This document shows, piece after piece, positions 1-8,315 of a DNA stretch of 64,000 bases. Source of the stretch: an uncultured Candidatus Melainabacteria bacterium (GTDB taxonomy: Bacteria; Cyanobacteriota; Vampirovibrionia; Gastranaerophilales; Gastranaerophilaceae). A model generated the notes under the pieces. The model was given only the letters and a program-made list of their open reading frames with translations. It did no database searches and was not told the DNA's origin. Every line of letters begins with the position of its first letter. Within the stretch, counting starts at the first letter, position 1. The translations under genes and the position numbers were made by a program. The stretch covers positions 1 to 64,000 of the forward strand of contig CAKVIC010000011.1 of NCBI GenBank assembly GCA_934754655.1, written 5' to 3'.

Positions 1-90
1 AGCGGATTTTCGGTAGGGCTTTAGCCCGTGAGGTGTCGGTCGGACGTTACTCCGTCGACACCCCGAATAATTCAAGACGTGAATTTGCGG
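1..90. other. GC-richer segment with imperfect inverted repeat
   Basis: This edge stretch is much richer in GC than the rest. It contains GGGCTTTAGCCC (17-28) and an imperfect stem pairing GGTGTCGGTCGGA (about 32-44) with TCCGTCGACACC (about 51-62). It may be the end of a longer repeat or a terminator of a gene outside the window. No coding call is supported. Confidence 0.3.
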
Positions 91-100
91 ACGTGTTTTT

Positions 101-460
101 TGTCATGAGGCACTCGTTTCAGCATCTCACATGCGTAGAACCTTGCACTAAACAAACAATTCATTTGAATATACCTTTGTTTACTGGTCAGATCCTGAAA
201 TAAATTCAGGATGACAGGAAAAATAAACCGTGAATTTGTGGTAAAACAATTTGTCATGAGGCACTCGTTTCAGCATCTCACAGGCATAGAACCTTGCGCC
301 AAGCAAACGGTTCACTTGAACATCCCTTTGTTTACTGGTCAGATCCTGAAATAAATTCAGGATGACAGGAAAAATAAACCGTGGATTTGCGGACGTGTTT
401 TTTTGTCATGCTGAACTCGTTTCAGCATCTTGCCGGCACAGAACTTTGCGCCAAGCAAGC
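101..460. repeat. Tandem REP-like palindromic repeat array
   Basis: Composite units of about 150 bp start at 102, 252 and 404. Each opens with a half-palindrome of the type GTCATGxxGxACTCGTTTCAGC, continues through a conserved spacer (ACCTTGCGCCAAGCAA), and in the first two units ends with a near-perfect palindrome (191-215 and 342-366) reading GATCCTGAAATAAATTCAGG followed by ATGAC. The third unit stops in its spacer just before the promoter of the gene at 530. Paired inverted palindromes with a conserved spacer are the layout of REP/BIME-type elements. A TAG- or IS200-like transposase that might mobilise them is not in the window. Translations of these repeats are not genes. Confidence 0.8.
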
Positions 461-487
461 AGATTATTTATTATAACCTTTTTATGA

Positions 488-493
488 TATAAT
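488..493 (+). promoter_or_regulatory. Extended -10 promoter of the 106-aa gene, copy 1
   Basis: TATAAT is preceded by TG one base upstream (TGaTATAAT), the extended -10 form that tolerates a poor -35. The same element and the following GAGGGGTG ribosome-binding site recur upstream of the paralogues at 8632 and 37812, so the promoter is conserved with the gene. Confidence 0.65.
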
Positions 494-529
494 TTTTGTG
501 TTAGAAAAAAACAAACGAGGGGTGTATTA

Positions 530-850
530 ATGGAAATTGGATTTAATCCTGCAATAAAAAATCAAAACACATATAACGCAAAACGCAATTTCAGCGAGCA
601 AACTAGCATACCTAACAATCAACTAACGTTCAAAAAAGTCAATCAAGAGTTTTATAACAAAGCACAAAAATCATATAATTGGTTTAAAGATGTTACTTCT
701 GAATGGTATGAATGGTTAACAGATGCTGTTGTATGGAATGAAATTCCAAAACAAGATGCATTAGACACCATGGATGCTGTGCGTAAATGGGTTCGCAAAG
801 GAAGTCTTGAAGCTTTTGAAAGTATGTATAAATATATTCAAAATTATTAA
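530..850 (+). CDS. 106-aa N-terminally tagged protein, module copy 1
   Basis: I do not recognise this family. Three paralogues lie in the window (530, 8632 minus, 37812 minus). All share the start M-[EK]-I-G-F-N-P-A-I-K-N-Q-N, a basic/polar stretch, then N-N-Q-L-[TA]-F-K-K-V-N-Q (residues 29-39), and an aromatic-rich, probably helical C-terminal half (W-F/Y-E-W-L-T-D, QDALDTM). There is no signal peptide or membrane segment. The start is fixed by GAGGGGTG 7 bases upstream and by paralogue conservation. Its stop overlaps the stop of a convergent, decayed glycine-rich gene. The L-[TA]-F-K element matches a signature on several unrelated proteins here. A role as an immunity or antitoxin-type partner is an inference from the pairing only. 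Confidence 0.7.
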   Translation: MEIGFNPAIKNQNTYNAKRNFSEQTSIPNNQLTFKKVNQEFYNKAQKSYNWFKDVTSEWYEWLTDAVVWNEIPKQDALDTMDAVRKWVRKGSLEAFESMYKYIQNY

Positions 851-1086
851 TCAAATAACATATTATTAAGTTTGTTATTAGCTAGATTTCCAATACCTGT
901 TCCTAACATAGAACCTGTAATACCAAACATTTTAGAACCAATTGCTCCACAATAACCTGATAATGTAATTGAGCCTAGTAAATTAGTCGCTGATTTTGCT
1001 GTTGTTTTGAAAAAGTTTTCACCATTTGCAATATCTGATAAAATATCAATGCCTTCAATTGTGCCAAGCGCTAAAACACCTAATTT
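847..1086 (-). pseudogene. Decayed glycine-rich hydrophobic protein, module copy 1
   Basis: The minus strand holds 79 open codons, stop codon included, almost identical to the C-terminal part of the product at 8076-8315 (shared GSITLSGYCGAIGSKMFG, MLGTGIGN). There is no start codon, and TGA lies in frame four codons upstream of the first homologous codon. Homology with the second copy begins at the same place (AAATT[AG]GGTGTTTTAGC). The sequence beyond is REP-like. The gene is therefore 5'-truncated at a shared breakpoint and not expected to be translated. Its stop overlaps the stop of the convergent 106-aa gene. Confidence 0.75.
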
Positions 1087-1142
1087 ACAATTGCTTCAGC
1101 GAATTTGCTGATGTGTTTTATTTGTTAAAATTATTTGTTATT

Positions 1143-1290
1143 TGTCATGCTGAACTTGTTTCAGCATCTCGCCAGCGTTGAACCTTGCGCCAAGCAAACA
1201 ATCTGCTTGAATATTCTTTTGTTCACTGGTCAGATCCTGAAATAAATTCAGGATGACGGGAAAATAACAGCGGATTTGCGGACATCAATT
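1143..1290. repeat. REP-like composite unit
   Basis: This is a full copy of the unit seen at 101-460: GTCATGCTGAACTTGTTTCA near the left end, the ACCTTGCGCCAAGCAAAC spacer, and the palindrome GATCCTGAAATAAATTCAGG at 1233-1252 followed by ATGAC. It lies just beyond the truncated 5' end of the glycine-rich pseudogene, so module copy 1 has REP sequence on both sides. Confidence 0.75.
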
Positions 1291-1395
1291 ATTTTTCGAT
1301 TTTATTCTCCTTATTCCCAACAAGTTTAGGTTGTAAGTTTTAAAAATTGGTGATATGTTTTAATATATTATAAAGAGTGTCATTAGGAGATATTT

Positions 1396-2349
1396 ATGAA
1401 AAAAGTTCTTTTTATAATTGATAAAATTGAATTGAAGTACTTTGAATTTAATAAACTTGTAACAAATTTTTGGATTATAAAAGAGCTTTTAGAAAGAGGG
1501 GAAGAGGTTTATATAACAACGATTCCTCAATTATATTTGCATGGTAAAGTTGCTTATTCAAAATGTTATCATGCGTATTATGAAAAAGAAAATATTTTTT
1601 ATAACAAACAAATTTTTGACAAAGAAATAGATTCTTTTGATGTTGTAATGTTTAGACCAGATCCACCTGTTGATTTAGATTATATTAACGCAACTTATAT
1701 CTTTGATTTTGTAACAAAACCCAAAGTTATTAATTCGCCATTTGCCATACGTAATTTCAATGAAAAATTACATAGTTTAAGGTTTAGTGAATACTTGCCA
1801 ACAAGTATTGTTACAAGCTCTATGTCTGAAATTGAAAAGTTTTTAGCAAAATATAAACAAATCGTTCTAAAACCGCTTAATCGTTGTTTTGGTTCCGGTG
1901 TCATGTATCTTTATGATGGCGATAAAAATGTTCATACAATAATTAACACCGTGACAAATAATGAAACAACTTTAGCAATGGTTCAAGAATATATTCCGGA
2001 AGTTAGCCAAGGTGATATAAGGGTTTTAACATTAGGAGATAAGATTTTACCATATACAATAAAAAAGCTTCCGGGAGATGATGATTTTAAATTTAATACT
2101 CATTCCGACAACTACATTGTGAAATCAGGTTTACAGACAAATGAGTTAAAACATTTTGAACCTATTGCAAAAAAATTAAATTCAATGGGGATTTCAATGG
2201 CAGGCTTGGATGTTATCAATGGAAAAGTTATAGAAATTAATGTAACAAGTCCGTGTTATTTTATAAAAGAAGTCAATAAAATTTTTGGTGTACAGTTAGA
2301 AAAAGAAATTTGTGATTTTATCTTGACTTCTAGCTTGTTATCTTTATAA
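1396..2349 (+). CDS. gshB: Glutathione synthetase
   Basis: ATP-grasp ligase that joins gamma-glutamylcysteine to glycine using ATP in the cytoplasm. The 317-aa length matches bacterial GshB. Visible family marks are FRPDPPVDLDYINATYIFD near residues 86-104, the substrate-domain hallmark, KPLNRCFGSGV around 158-168, QEYIPEVSQGDIRVL, and the metal-binding end GLDVINGKVIEINVTSP. The start has AGGAG upstream. No gshA is present in the window, so the source of gamma-glutamylcysteine is not shown. The gene stands alone between REP repeats and a TPR protein. Confidence 0.88.
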   Translation: MKKVLFIIDKIELKYFEFNKLVTNFWIIKELLERGEEVYITTIPQLYLHGKVAYSKCYHAYYEKENIFYNKQIFDKEIDSFDVVMFRPDPPVDLDYINATYIFDFVTKPKVINSPFAIRNFNEKLHSLRFSEYLPTSIVTSSMSEIEKFLAKYKQIVLKPLNRCFGSGVMYLYDGDKNVHTIINTVTNNETTLAMVQEYIPEVSQGDIRVLTLGDKILPYTIKKLPGDDDFKFNTHSDNYIVKSGLQTNELKHFEPIAKKLNSMGISMAGLDVINGKVIEINVTSPCYFIKEVNKIFGVQLEKEICDFILTSSLLSL

Positions 2350-2440
2350 AAATATTGTATAATTCCATTATATGATGTATACAGAGTTTTTAAATCTGTT
2401 GTATATTTATAATTAAGATAATTAAATAAGAAGGATACAG

Positions 2441-3178
2441 ATGAAAAAGAAAATAGTTTTGTTTGCTAGTTTATTAATAATTTTATCAACTGCTGGAACT
2501 GCATTTTCAAAACCGGCTCAAAAATCAGAGTTAGCGAATATTATAAGATTATATAAAGCAGGAAACTATACTCAATGCTACACTACTGTAGATAGTTTTA
2601 TTAAAAAAGATCCGTCCAATGCATTAGCTTATTATTATAAAGCTATGTCATCTGCTCAAATTGGTAAGCGCGATGAAGCTATAGAGAGTTATGAAAAAGC
2701 AATATCTTTATCAAATCCTGCAAGTAATTTGAATCGTTATGCAACAAGAGGTAAAAATTGTTTGCAAAATCCGGATTTTTGTCATGATGAAAATGTTGCC
2801 TCACCTTTAGATGGATATATCAAAACAAAAGCTGGATTATTCACAGAAAAAGTTCAAGGCGATTATGAAAGATTGAAAATTGAACAAATGATGCGTGATA
2901 TTAACAGTGGAAAAGATATTCAAAATCAAGAGTTTAAAGAATATAGAGATTTTTCTTCGATGAACAATGATTCTGTACCAACAAATGATGAAATTGTTGC
3001 CGCAATAAGAACATTACAAAAAGCTGGTATGTCTAATATGTTTAGCAATCAGCCTTTATCAATGTATAATTCTAATAACGAAAATGCGATGCTTAATATG
3101 TTAGGTGGTAATACTCAAAATATGAATCCGCAACTTATTCAAGCGTTGATTACAAATAATATGTCACTAGGATTTTAG
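2441..3178 (+). CDS. Secreted TPR-repeat protein
   Basis: The product opens with a typical Sec signal peptide (MKKK, hydrophobic core, AFS-K cleavage near residue 23). Two TPR-like helical pairs follow at about 30-95 (ALAYYYKAMSSAQIGKRDEA, IESYEKAISL). The C-terminal 100 residues are rich in N, M and Q and look disordered. It is probably periplasmic and acts in protein contacts, but no partner is visible. AGAAGGAT lies upstream of the ATG. It precedes fliW by 14 bases and may be cotranscribed with it. Confidence 0.65.
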   Translation: MKKKIVLFASLLIILSTAGTAFSKPAQKSELANIIRLYKAGNYTQCYTTVDSFIKKDPSNALAYYYKAMSSAQIGKRDEAIESYEKAISLSNPASNLNRYATRGKNCLQNPDFCHDENVASPLDGYIKTKAGLFTEKVQGDYERLKIEQMMRDINSGKDIQNQEFKEYRDFSSMNNDSVPTNDEIVAAIRTLQKAGMSNMFSNQPLSMYNSNNENAMLNMLGGNTQNMNPQLIQALITNNMSLGF

Positions 3179-3192
3179 AAAGATAGTATTGA

Positions 3193-3627
3193 ATGAAAAT
3201 TAGTACAATAAGATTTGGAGAAATTGAAATAGAAGAAAGCCGCATTTTTAAGTTTGCGCTTCCTATTATTGGTTTTAATGAATTAAGAGATTTTGTAATT
3301 TTAGATTTAAACAAAGAAGGATTTTTTAGATGGTTGCAATCGGTCGAAGATCCTGCTTTAGCATTTCCGATTGTATCAGTATTCAGCTTGGATGTTGATT
3401 ACACAATTGATTTACCGGATGAAGTTGTGCAAATTTTAAAAATTACAAATCCGGATAGCTTGTTGGTTATGAATATTGCGTCAATCCCACAAGATAATCC
3501 ACAAGGAACTACAATAAATCTGTTAGCTCCAATAATATTTAATTTAGATGAGCAGTTGGCGGGACAAGTAATTTTGTCAGGCTCAGGCTATGATATTAGT
3601 TTTCCGTTATTTAAGACAAATAATTAG
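3193..3627 (+). CDS. fliW: Flagellar assembly factor FliW
   Basis: FliW binds flagellin and CsrA in other bacteria and so couples flagellin level to CsrA activity. The 144-aa product has the family features: an N-terminal strand region (TIRFGEIEI), ALPIIGFNELRDFVIL, FRWLQSVEDPALAFPIV and the C-terminal NLLAPIIFNL. It lies directly upstream of csrA, the usual pairing. No flagellin or other flagellar gene is in this window, so whether the cell is motile cannot be told here. Confidence 0.9.
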   Translation: MKISTIRFGEIEIEESRIFKFALPIIGFNELRDFVILDLNKEGFFRWLQSVEDPALAFPIVSVFSLDVDYTIDLPDEVVQILKITNPDSLLVMNIASIPQDNPQGTTINLLAPIIFNLDEQLAGQVILSGSGYDISFPLFKTNN

Positions 3628-3643
3628 TTAATTAAGGATAATA

Positions 3644-3994
3644 ATGCTTGTAATTTCAAGAAAAAACGGTCAAAAAATAATGATAAATGACAATATTGTC
3701 ATTACAGTTGTTGACATCAAAGGTGGTCAATGCAAACTTGCTATTGAAGCCGATAAAGATGTTAAAATTTATAGAGAAGAAATCTATTATCAAATAAAAT
3801 TAGCGAACTTAGTTAGTAAAAATACAAATATTAATGCACTTGATTCTGTTGCATCTATGTTGAAAAATAGAGATGTTGCGCTTAATAATGATGTTTTAGC
3901 TACACCGGAAGCTAATGAGATAGAAGTTGAAAAACCAAAAAATAAAAAATCATTAATTATCAAAAAAAATAATAATAACATTAATAACGGGTAA
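3644..3994 (+). CDS. csrA: Carbon storage regulator CsrA with C-terminal extension
   Basis: RNA-binding translational regulator. Residues 1-60 match CsrA closely (MLVISRKNGQKIMINDNIVI, then IYREEIYYQI), including the strand-1 basic residues used to bind GGA motifs. Most CsrA proteins are 60-75 aa. This one has 116, with a polar, lysine/asparagine-rich tail from about residue 65 that ends in an NNNNINNG run. It follows fliW by 16 bases and is followed 2 bases later by a TPR gene, so a fliW-csrA-TPR operon is likely. Confidence 0.9.
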   Translation: MLVISRKNGQKIMINDNIVITVVDIKGGQCKLAIEADKDVKIYREEIYYQIKLANLVSKNTNINALDSVASMLKNRDVALNNDVLATPEANEIEVEKPKNKKSLIIKKNNNNINNG

Positions 3995-3996
3995 TT

Positions 3997-4563
3997 ATGT
4001 TCTTTTTTGACAACAATAATATTCAAGTTTTTGAACCTTGTAGCGTCGAACATGCTTATTTAGCAATTTTAAAAGAGGATTTAGATTCTGCGGAAAAGGT
4101 TTTTGCATCACTTGATTCGCCACGCGCAAAATGGGGAACAACATTGATTTCTATCTTGAAAAGCTATTTAACTCGCTATCCTACATATTTTGAAATACGA
4201 AATTTTTTTGAGATTGATTTAGATTTTTTGATAAAAAATGAAAAATATCATTATGCGGAATTGCTTTTGGGCTCTGTTGAACTTATAAAAGATTATAACA
4301 GTGAGATTTATAAGTATTGTGCAAGAGCTATGTATAACAATGCTTTTTATAATGCGGCATTAGAATATATGGAGAAATCTAAAAAGTTTTTTTATAACGA
4401 TCCTGAACTTCATTTTATGTTTGCAAAATATTATTATAAATTTAATAATTATGAAAATGCCAAGTATTATGCAGAAGAATGCTTGAAAATTCTGCCGGAT
4501 TATTTTCCTGCAATACAAATCTTAAAGACTTTGCATGAAAAAAGCCAATTTGATGAAAAATAA
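3997..4563 (+). CDS. TPR-like cytoplasmic protein
   Basis: The 188-aa product has no signal peptide. Its second half holds TPR-like helical hairpins (ARAMYNNAFYNAALEYMEKS; FAKYYYKFNNYENAKYYAEE at about 145-165). It begins 2 bases after csrA, so it is almost certainly cotranscribed. A role next to the FliW/CsrA switch, for example as a binding partner, is inference from position alone. Confidence 0.6.
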   Translation: MFFFDNNNIQVFEPCSVEHAYLAILKEDLDSAEKVFASLDSPRAKWGTTLISILKSYLTRYPTYFEIRNFFEIDLDFLIKNEKYHYAELLLGSVELIKDYNSEIYKYCARAMYNNAFYNAALEYMEKSKKFFYNDPELHFMFAKYYYKFNNYENAKYYAEECLKILPDYFPAIQILKTLHEKSQFDEK

Positions 4564-4584
4564 GTTTTTTTGTATAATGTCCTT

Positions 4585-5271
4585 ATGGACGGTAACAAAA
4601 ACGATATTTTTGAATTAAATAAAACAAAGACACAAAAACTTGAGAATAAATCCGGCAAAAATTTTTTTGAAAATTCTTCTGCACCAAGTGGCTTTGTATC
4701 AAATATGGAAATTCCGGAGAACTTTCGACGCCTAAACGACTATGATTTTAATCTTTTAAAAGAAGATGCTTATAAAGATGTTGATGATGATATTTTTAAA
4801 TTAGAATATAAAATTTCAAAAGCAGAAGAAGAAATTAATAACTTAGAATTTCAGTTACAATCAGCGAAAGATATTGATGATGTAAATCTTGTTTATGATA
4901 TTGAAAAACGTTTGAAAGTAGCTAAAGAAGATTATGAAGCGCTTATTGCGATTTATAATAATAAAAGTTTTTCCGGAAAAATTACCGATGTTGTAAAAAC
5001 AAAAATTGATACAAAATTTTCAGGTATTAAAAATAATATTTTGAATATTTCAGAAAAAATTGTAGAAAAATTACCTGCCCCTTTTTCTAAGATTTTTGAA
5101 TTAAAAAAATCGTTGGCAAAACTTGAAAATATTAACAAAAGTGTCGATGAACTTATGCGCTTAAATATTCCTTATGGCGAAAATATTAATAAATATGAAC
5201 AACTTTCACGCTACATCATTAAAGCAAATTCCATTCAGAGCGAAATTTCCAATTATATAAAAAAATCTTAA
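4585..5271 (+). CDS. Coiled-coil protein of unknown function
   Basis: I chose the ATG at 4585 rather than an upstream TTG at 4570, because the intervening bases carry TATAAT and would more naturally be promoter than coding. The product (228 aa) is soluble and strongly charged, with a long predicted coiled coil at about 60-120 (KLEYKISKAEEEINNLEFQL) and further heptad-like helices toward the C-terminus. No family was recognised. It could belong to the csrA operon or be driven by its own promoter. Confidence 0.5.
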   Translation: MDGNKNDIFELNKTKTQKLENKSGKNFFENSSAPSGFVSNMEIPENFRRLNDYDFNLLKEDAYKDVDDDIFKLEYKISKAEEEINNLEFQLQSAKDIDDVNLVYDIEKRLKVAKEDYEALIAIYNNKSFSGKITDVVKTKIDTKFSGIKNNILNISEKIVEKLPAPFSKIFELKKSLAKLENINKSVDELMRLNIPYGENINKYEQLSRYIIKANSIQSEISNYIKKS

Positions 5272-5349
5272 TATTAGTTTAATGTTTTATTTATTTTTTT
5301 GGTTTAAAATATTAGTATACAGTCTAATTAATACAAGGCAAAATTAGGA

Positions 5350-6969
5350 ATGAAACACTCCGAATATTCAGTAATAATAGTAGGTAGCGGAGCTGCCGGT
5401 TTATATACAGCCCTTAAAGTATCGCGACAAATAAATTTACCGGATGGTATTTTATTGATTACTAAAGATTCTTTAGGAGAAAGTAATTCCAAGTACGCTC
5501 AAGGTGGAATTGTCGGGGTTGTTCACCAAAACGCTGGTGATACGGTTGAATTACACGTTGCTGATACATTAAAAGCCGGAGCGGGATTAACCGATGAAAA
5601 AGTAACTGAATATATTTCTCAAAATTCAGACGAAGTCATAAATGATTTAATGAATTTTGATATTAATTTTGATAAAGATGGCGCCGGTAATCTGAACTTT
5701 ACTCTAGAAGCTGCTCATAGCTTTAGAAGAATTTTGCATGTCGGCGGTGATGCAACTGGAAAAGGAATTGTAGAAGGTTTGGTTAAAAATGTTCGACGAG
5801 ATTCTAATATTACGGTTGTTGAAAATTCAATTGTTGCAGAACTTTTAATAAATGCAAAAAAAGAATGCAAGGGGTTAATTTATTATAATCAATTAACCGA
5901 TGAACATGAAATTGCATACTCATCAGCAGTAATCCTTGCTACAGGCGGTGTTGGACAAGTTTATAAGTATACAACCAATCCTGATGGTGCAACTGGCGAT
6001 GGAATAGATTTAGCATATAATGCAGGCGCTGTCATTCGTGATATGGAATTTATTCAATTTCATCCAACAGCTTTAGCAATCAGCCCTGAAAGTAAAAATA
6101 GATTTTTGATTTCAGAAGCTGTGCGAGGCGAAGGAGCGCATTTAATTGATAAATCAGGACAAGAATTTATGGCAAAATATCACGATAAGCGCGAACTTGC
6201 ACCACGTGATATTGTTACAAGAGCAATTTATAACGAAATGCAAACAAAGCATTCTTCTAATATGTTTTTGAATGCAACTTTAATTGATAAAACAAAATTA
6301 TTTAAAAGATTTCCAACAATATCAAAACGTTGTTTAGATAATGGTATTGATATTTCTAAAACTCCGATTCCAATAGCACCAGCGGCACACTATACAATGG
6401 GGGGAATAAAAGCAACTGTTGAAGGTAAAACAAATATTAATGGACTTTATGCAATAGGAGAAGTTGCCTCAACAGGTTTGCATGGTGCAAATCGTTTGGC
6501 TAGTAATTCTTTGTTAGAGTGCGTTGTTTGTGCGTATATTTTGGCAGATTATTTATCTTTTACAAATTTAGAAACCCCGAAAATTATTGATGAAAAGATT
6601 ATGGAAACTGTTAAATTATATTCATTGCCAATAAGTGAAAATGATTATAATATACCATTATTAAAACATCAATTAAAAGATTTAATGTGGGATAATGTTG
6701 GTATTATTCGCACAGAAGAAAAATTGCTAAAGGCGGAAAACGTAGTAAATTCAATGAAAAAAGAATTTGAACGCAATAGAAAGTGCTTAAACCGTGAAGA
6801 ATATGAATATCGAAATATGTTGACAGTTGCTGAATTAATAATAAAATCAGCTTTGAGTCGCAAAGAATCACGTGGCGCGCATTCTAGAAGTGACTACAAA
6901 CAAACTTTTGAAATTGCAGTTCATACAGAAATTTTAAAAACACAAAATGAGGATTTGGTTTTATGTTAA
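5350..6969 (+). CDS. nadB: L-aspartate oxidase
   Basis: Flavoenzyme that oxidises L-aspartate to iminoaspartate, the first step of de novo NAD synthesis. Seen in the 539 aa are the FAD-binding VGSGAAGLYTAL near residues 11-22, SNSKYAQGGIVGV, the HVGGDATGKG segment, AAHYTMGGIKA and the C-terminal flavin-binding GLHGANRLASNSLLE. These separate NadB from succinate dehydrogenase flavoproteins. It overlaps nadC by 7 bases, so translation is probably coupled. nadA is not in the window. Confidence 0.93.
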   Translation: MKHSEYSVIIVGSGAAGLYTALKVSRQINLPDGILLITKDSLGESNSKYAQGGIVGVVHQNAGDTVELHVADTLKAGAGLTDEKVTEYISQNSDEVINDLMNFDINFDKDGAGNLNFTLEAAHSFRRILHVGGDATGKGIVEGLVKNVRRDSNITVVENSIVAELLINAKKECKGLIYYNQLTDEHEIAYSSAVILATGGVGQVYKYTTNPDGATGDGIDLAYNAGAVIRDMEFIQFHPTALAISPESKNRFLISEAVRGEGAHLIDKSGQEFMAKYHDKRELAPRDIVTRAIYNEMQTKHSSNMFLNATLIDKTKLFKRFPTISKRCLDNGIDISKTPIPIAPAAHYTMGGIKATVEGKTNINGLYAIGEVASTGLHGANRLASNSLLECVVCAYILADYLSFTNLETPKIIDEKIMETVKLYSLPISENDYNIPLLKHQLKDLMWDNVGIIRTEEKLLKAENVVNSMKKEFERNRKCLNREEYEYRNMLTVAELIIKSALSRKESRGAHSRSDYKQTFEIAVHTEILKTQNEDLVLC

Positions 6970-7796
6970 ATAAGTTTTTTATAGAAGAACATGTAAAAAA
7001 AGCTTTGCAAGAAGATATTGGTTTTGGTGATATCACAACTGATCATTTAACTAATGAAGAAGATTTGATGTCTTGTGAATTAAATACTCGAGTAGATGGG
7101 ATTTTTTGCGGAAGGGATGTTTTTGAAACAGTTTTTAAAATACTTTCACCAGAGATTGAAATAAAATTTTATAAAAAAGATGGAGATAAAATTCATAAAG
7201 GTGATAAAATTGCAGATATAAAAGGTATTGCACGATATATTCTTATGGGTGAAAGAACTGCTTTAAATTATGTGCAAAGAATGAGCGGGATTGCGACAGA
7301 AACAAATCGTTATCAAAATGCAATTGGGGAATATCACGCAAAAGTTGTTGATACAAGAAAAACTACACCATTATTTAGAGCGTTTGAAAAGTATTCTGTA
7401 AAAACAGGCGGTGGAAGCTTACACAGATTTTGTCTTGAAGATTGCGCAATGATAAAAGATAACCATATTAAGTACGCAGGTTCTTTAACAAAGGCTGTTG
7501 AAAAATTAAGAAAAGAAATTTCTCATGCACATAAGATTGAAGTTGAATGCGATACTGTCGCTCAAGTTGAAGAAGCTATTGCTTGTGGGGCGGATATTAT
7601 TATGCTTGATAATATGGATATTGCGACAATGAAACAATGCGTTGAAATAATTAATCATAGAGCAATTGTAGAAGCAAGCGGAAATGTAAATTTATCAACA
7701 ATAAAAGATATTGCATCAACAGGTGTTGACATAATTTCTTCAAGCGCAATTGTTGCAAAAGCTCCAACTCTAGATTTAGGACTGGATTGTAAATAA
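6963..7796 (+). CDS. nadC: Nicotinate-nucleotide pyrophosphorylase (carboxylating)
   Basis: Quinolinate phosphoribosyltransferase, which makes nicotinate mononucleotide from quinolinate and PRPP. The 277-aa product shows ALQEDIGFGDITTDHL at the N-terminus, the active-site DTRKTTP and EKYSVKTGGGSLHRF, KIEVECDT, and ADIIMLDNMD. The family usually has N before HR where this has L, a small change. The start overlaps the end of nadB. No transcription terminator is obvious before the REP element at 7866. Confidence 0.93.
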   Translation: MLNKFFIEEHVKKALQEDIGFGDITTDHLTNEEDLMSCELNTRVDGIFCGRDVFETVFKILSPEIEIKFYKKDGDKIHKGDKIADIKGIARYILMGERTALNYVQRMSGIATETNRYQNAIGEYHAKVVDTRKTTPLFRAFEKYSVKTGGGSLHRFCLEDCAMIKDNHIKYAGSLTKAVEKLRKEISHAHKIEVECDTVAQVEEAIACGADIIMLDNMDIATMKQCVEIINHRAIVEASGNVNLSTIKDIASTGVDIISSSAIVAKAPTLDLGLDCK

Positions 7797-7865
7797 TTTT
7801 TATGTCCTAAGTTACTTTTTTAGAAATTTTTCAAATATTATTTTTTGAAATAAATACCCTTGGGG

Positions 7866-8017
7866 CAAAAAACACGTCCGCAAATCCGCGGTTTATTTTT
7901 CCTGTCATCCTGAATTTATTTCAGGATCTGACAAGTGAACTGGGAGTAATTCCGGTAGATTATTTGCTTAACGCAAGGTTTTACATCGGTGAGATGCTGA
8001 AACAAGTAACTCATGAC
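7866..8017. repeat. REP-like composite unit, inverted
   Basis: This is a reverse-orientation copy of the repeat unit. It contains AAACACGTCCGCAAATCCGC, the palindrome GTCATCCTGAATTTATTTCA at 7904-7923 continuing to GGATC, the spacer ending GCTTAACGCAAGGTTTTAC, and a diverged half-palindrome GATGCTGAAACAAGTAACTC at 7993-8012. It runs up to the start of the open frame of module copy 2. Confidence 0.75.
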
Positions 8018-8315
8018 AAAAAAACACAATTTGCGCAAAAGCTCTATGCCGACAAGAGCATTAACAAGAACGCCTAAATTGGGTGTTTTAGCGCTTGGTG
8101 CTGTCAAAGGTATAGATGTTTTATCAGATGTTGCAAATGGAGAAAACATTTTTGAAACAACAGCAAAATCTGCGACCAATTTATTAGGCTCAATTACATT
8201 ATCAGGTTATTGTGGAGCAATTGGCTCAAAAATGTTTGGTATTACGGGTTCTATGTTGGGAACTGGTATTGGAAATTTTGCTAATAATAAAATTAATAAT
8301 ATGTTATTTGATTAA
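8013..8315 (+). pseudogene. Glycine-rich hydrophobic protein, module copy 2, probably 5'-truncated
   Basis: An open frame of 100 codons exists, but its first 21 codons derive from REP or unmatched sequence. The ATG at 8013 sits in the repeat with no ribosome-binding site. True homology with copy 1 starts at 8076 (AAATTGGGTGTTTTAGC). The conserved part is glycine-rich and hydrophobic (VLALGAVKGIDVL, GSITLSGYCGAIGSKMFG, MLGTGIGNFANN), resembling glycine-zipper membrane peptides. A small start at 8046 is possible. It converges on the 106-aa gene with stops overlapping by 4 bases. A membrane-active toxin or bacteriocin-like origin is only a hypothesis. Confidence 0.55.

Noticed and set aside
72..257. 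Open frame across the repeat array on the minus strand
   Set aside because: It is a translation of the REP palindromes (the VILNLFQDL type of spurious peptide) and has no ribosome-binding site.
101..460. Possible CRISPR array
   Set aside because: The repeat period is about 150 bp with conserved, not variable, spacers, and no cas genes are near. The structure fits REP elements.
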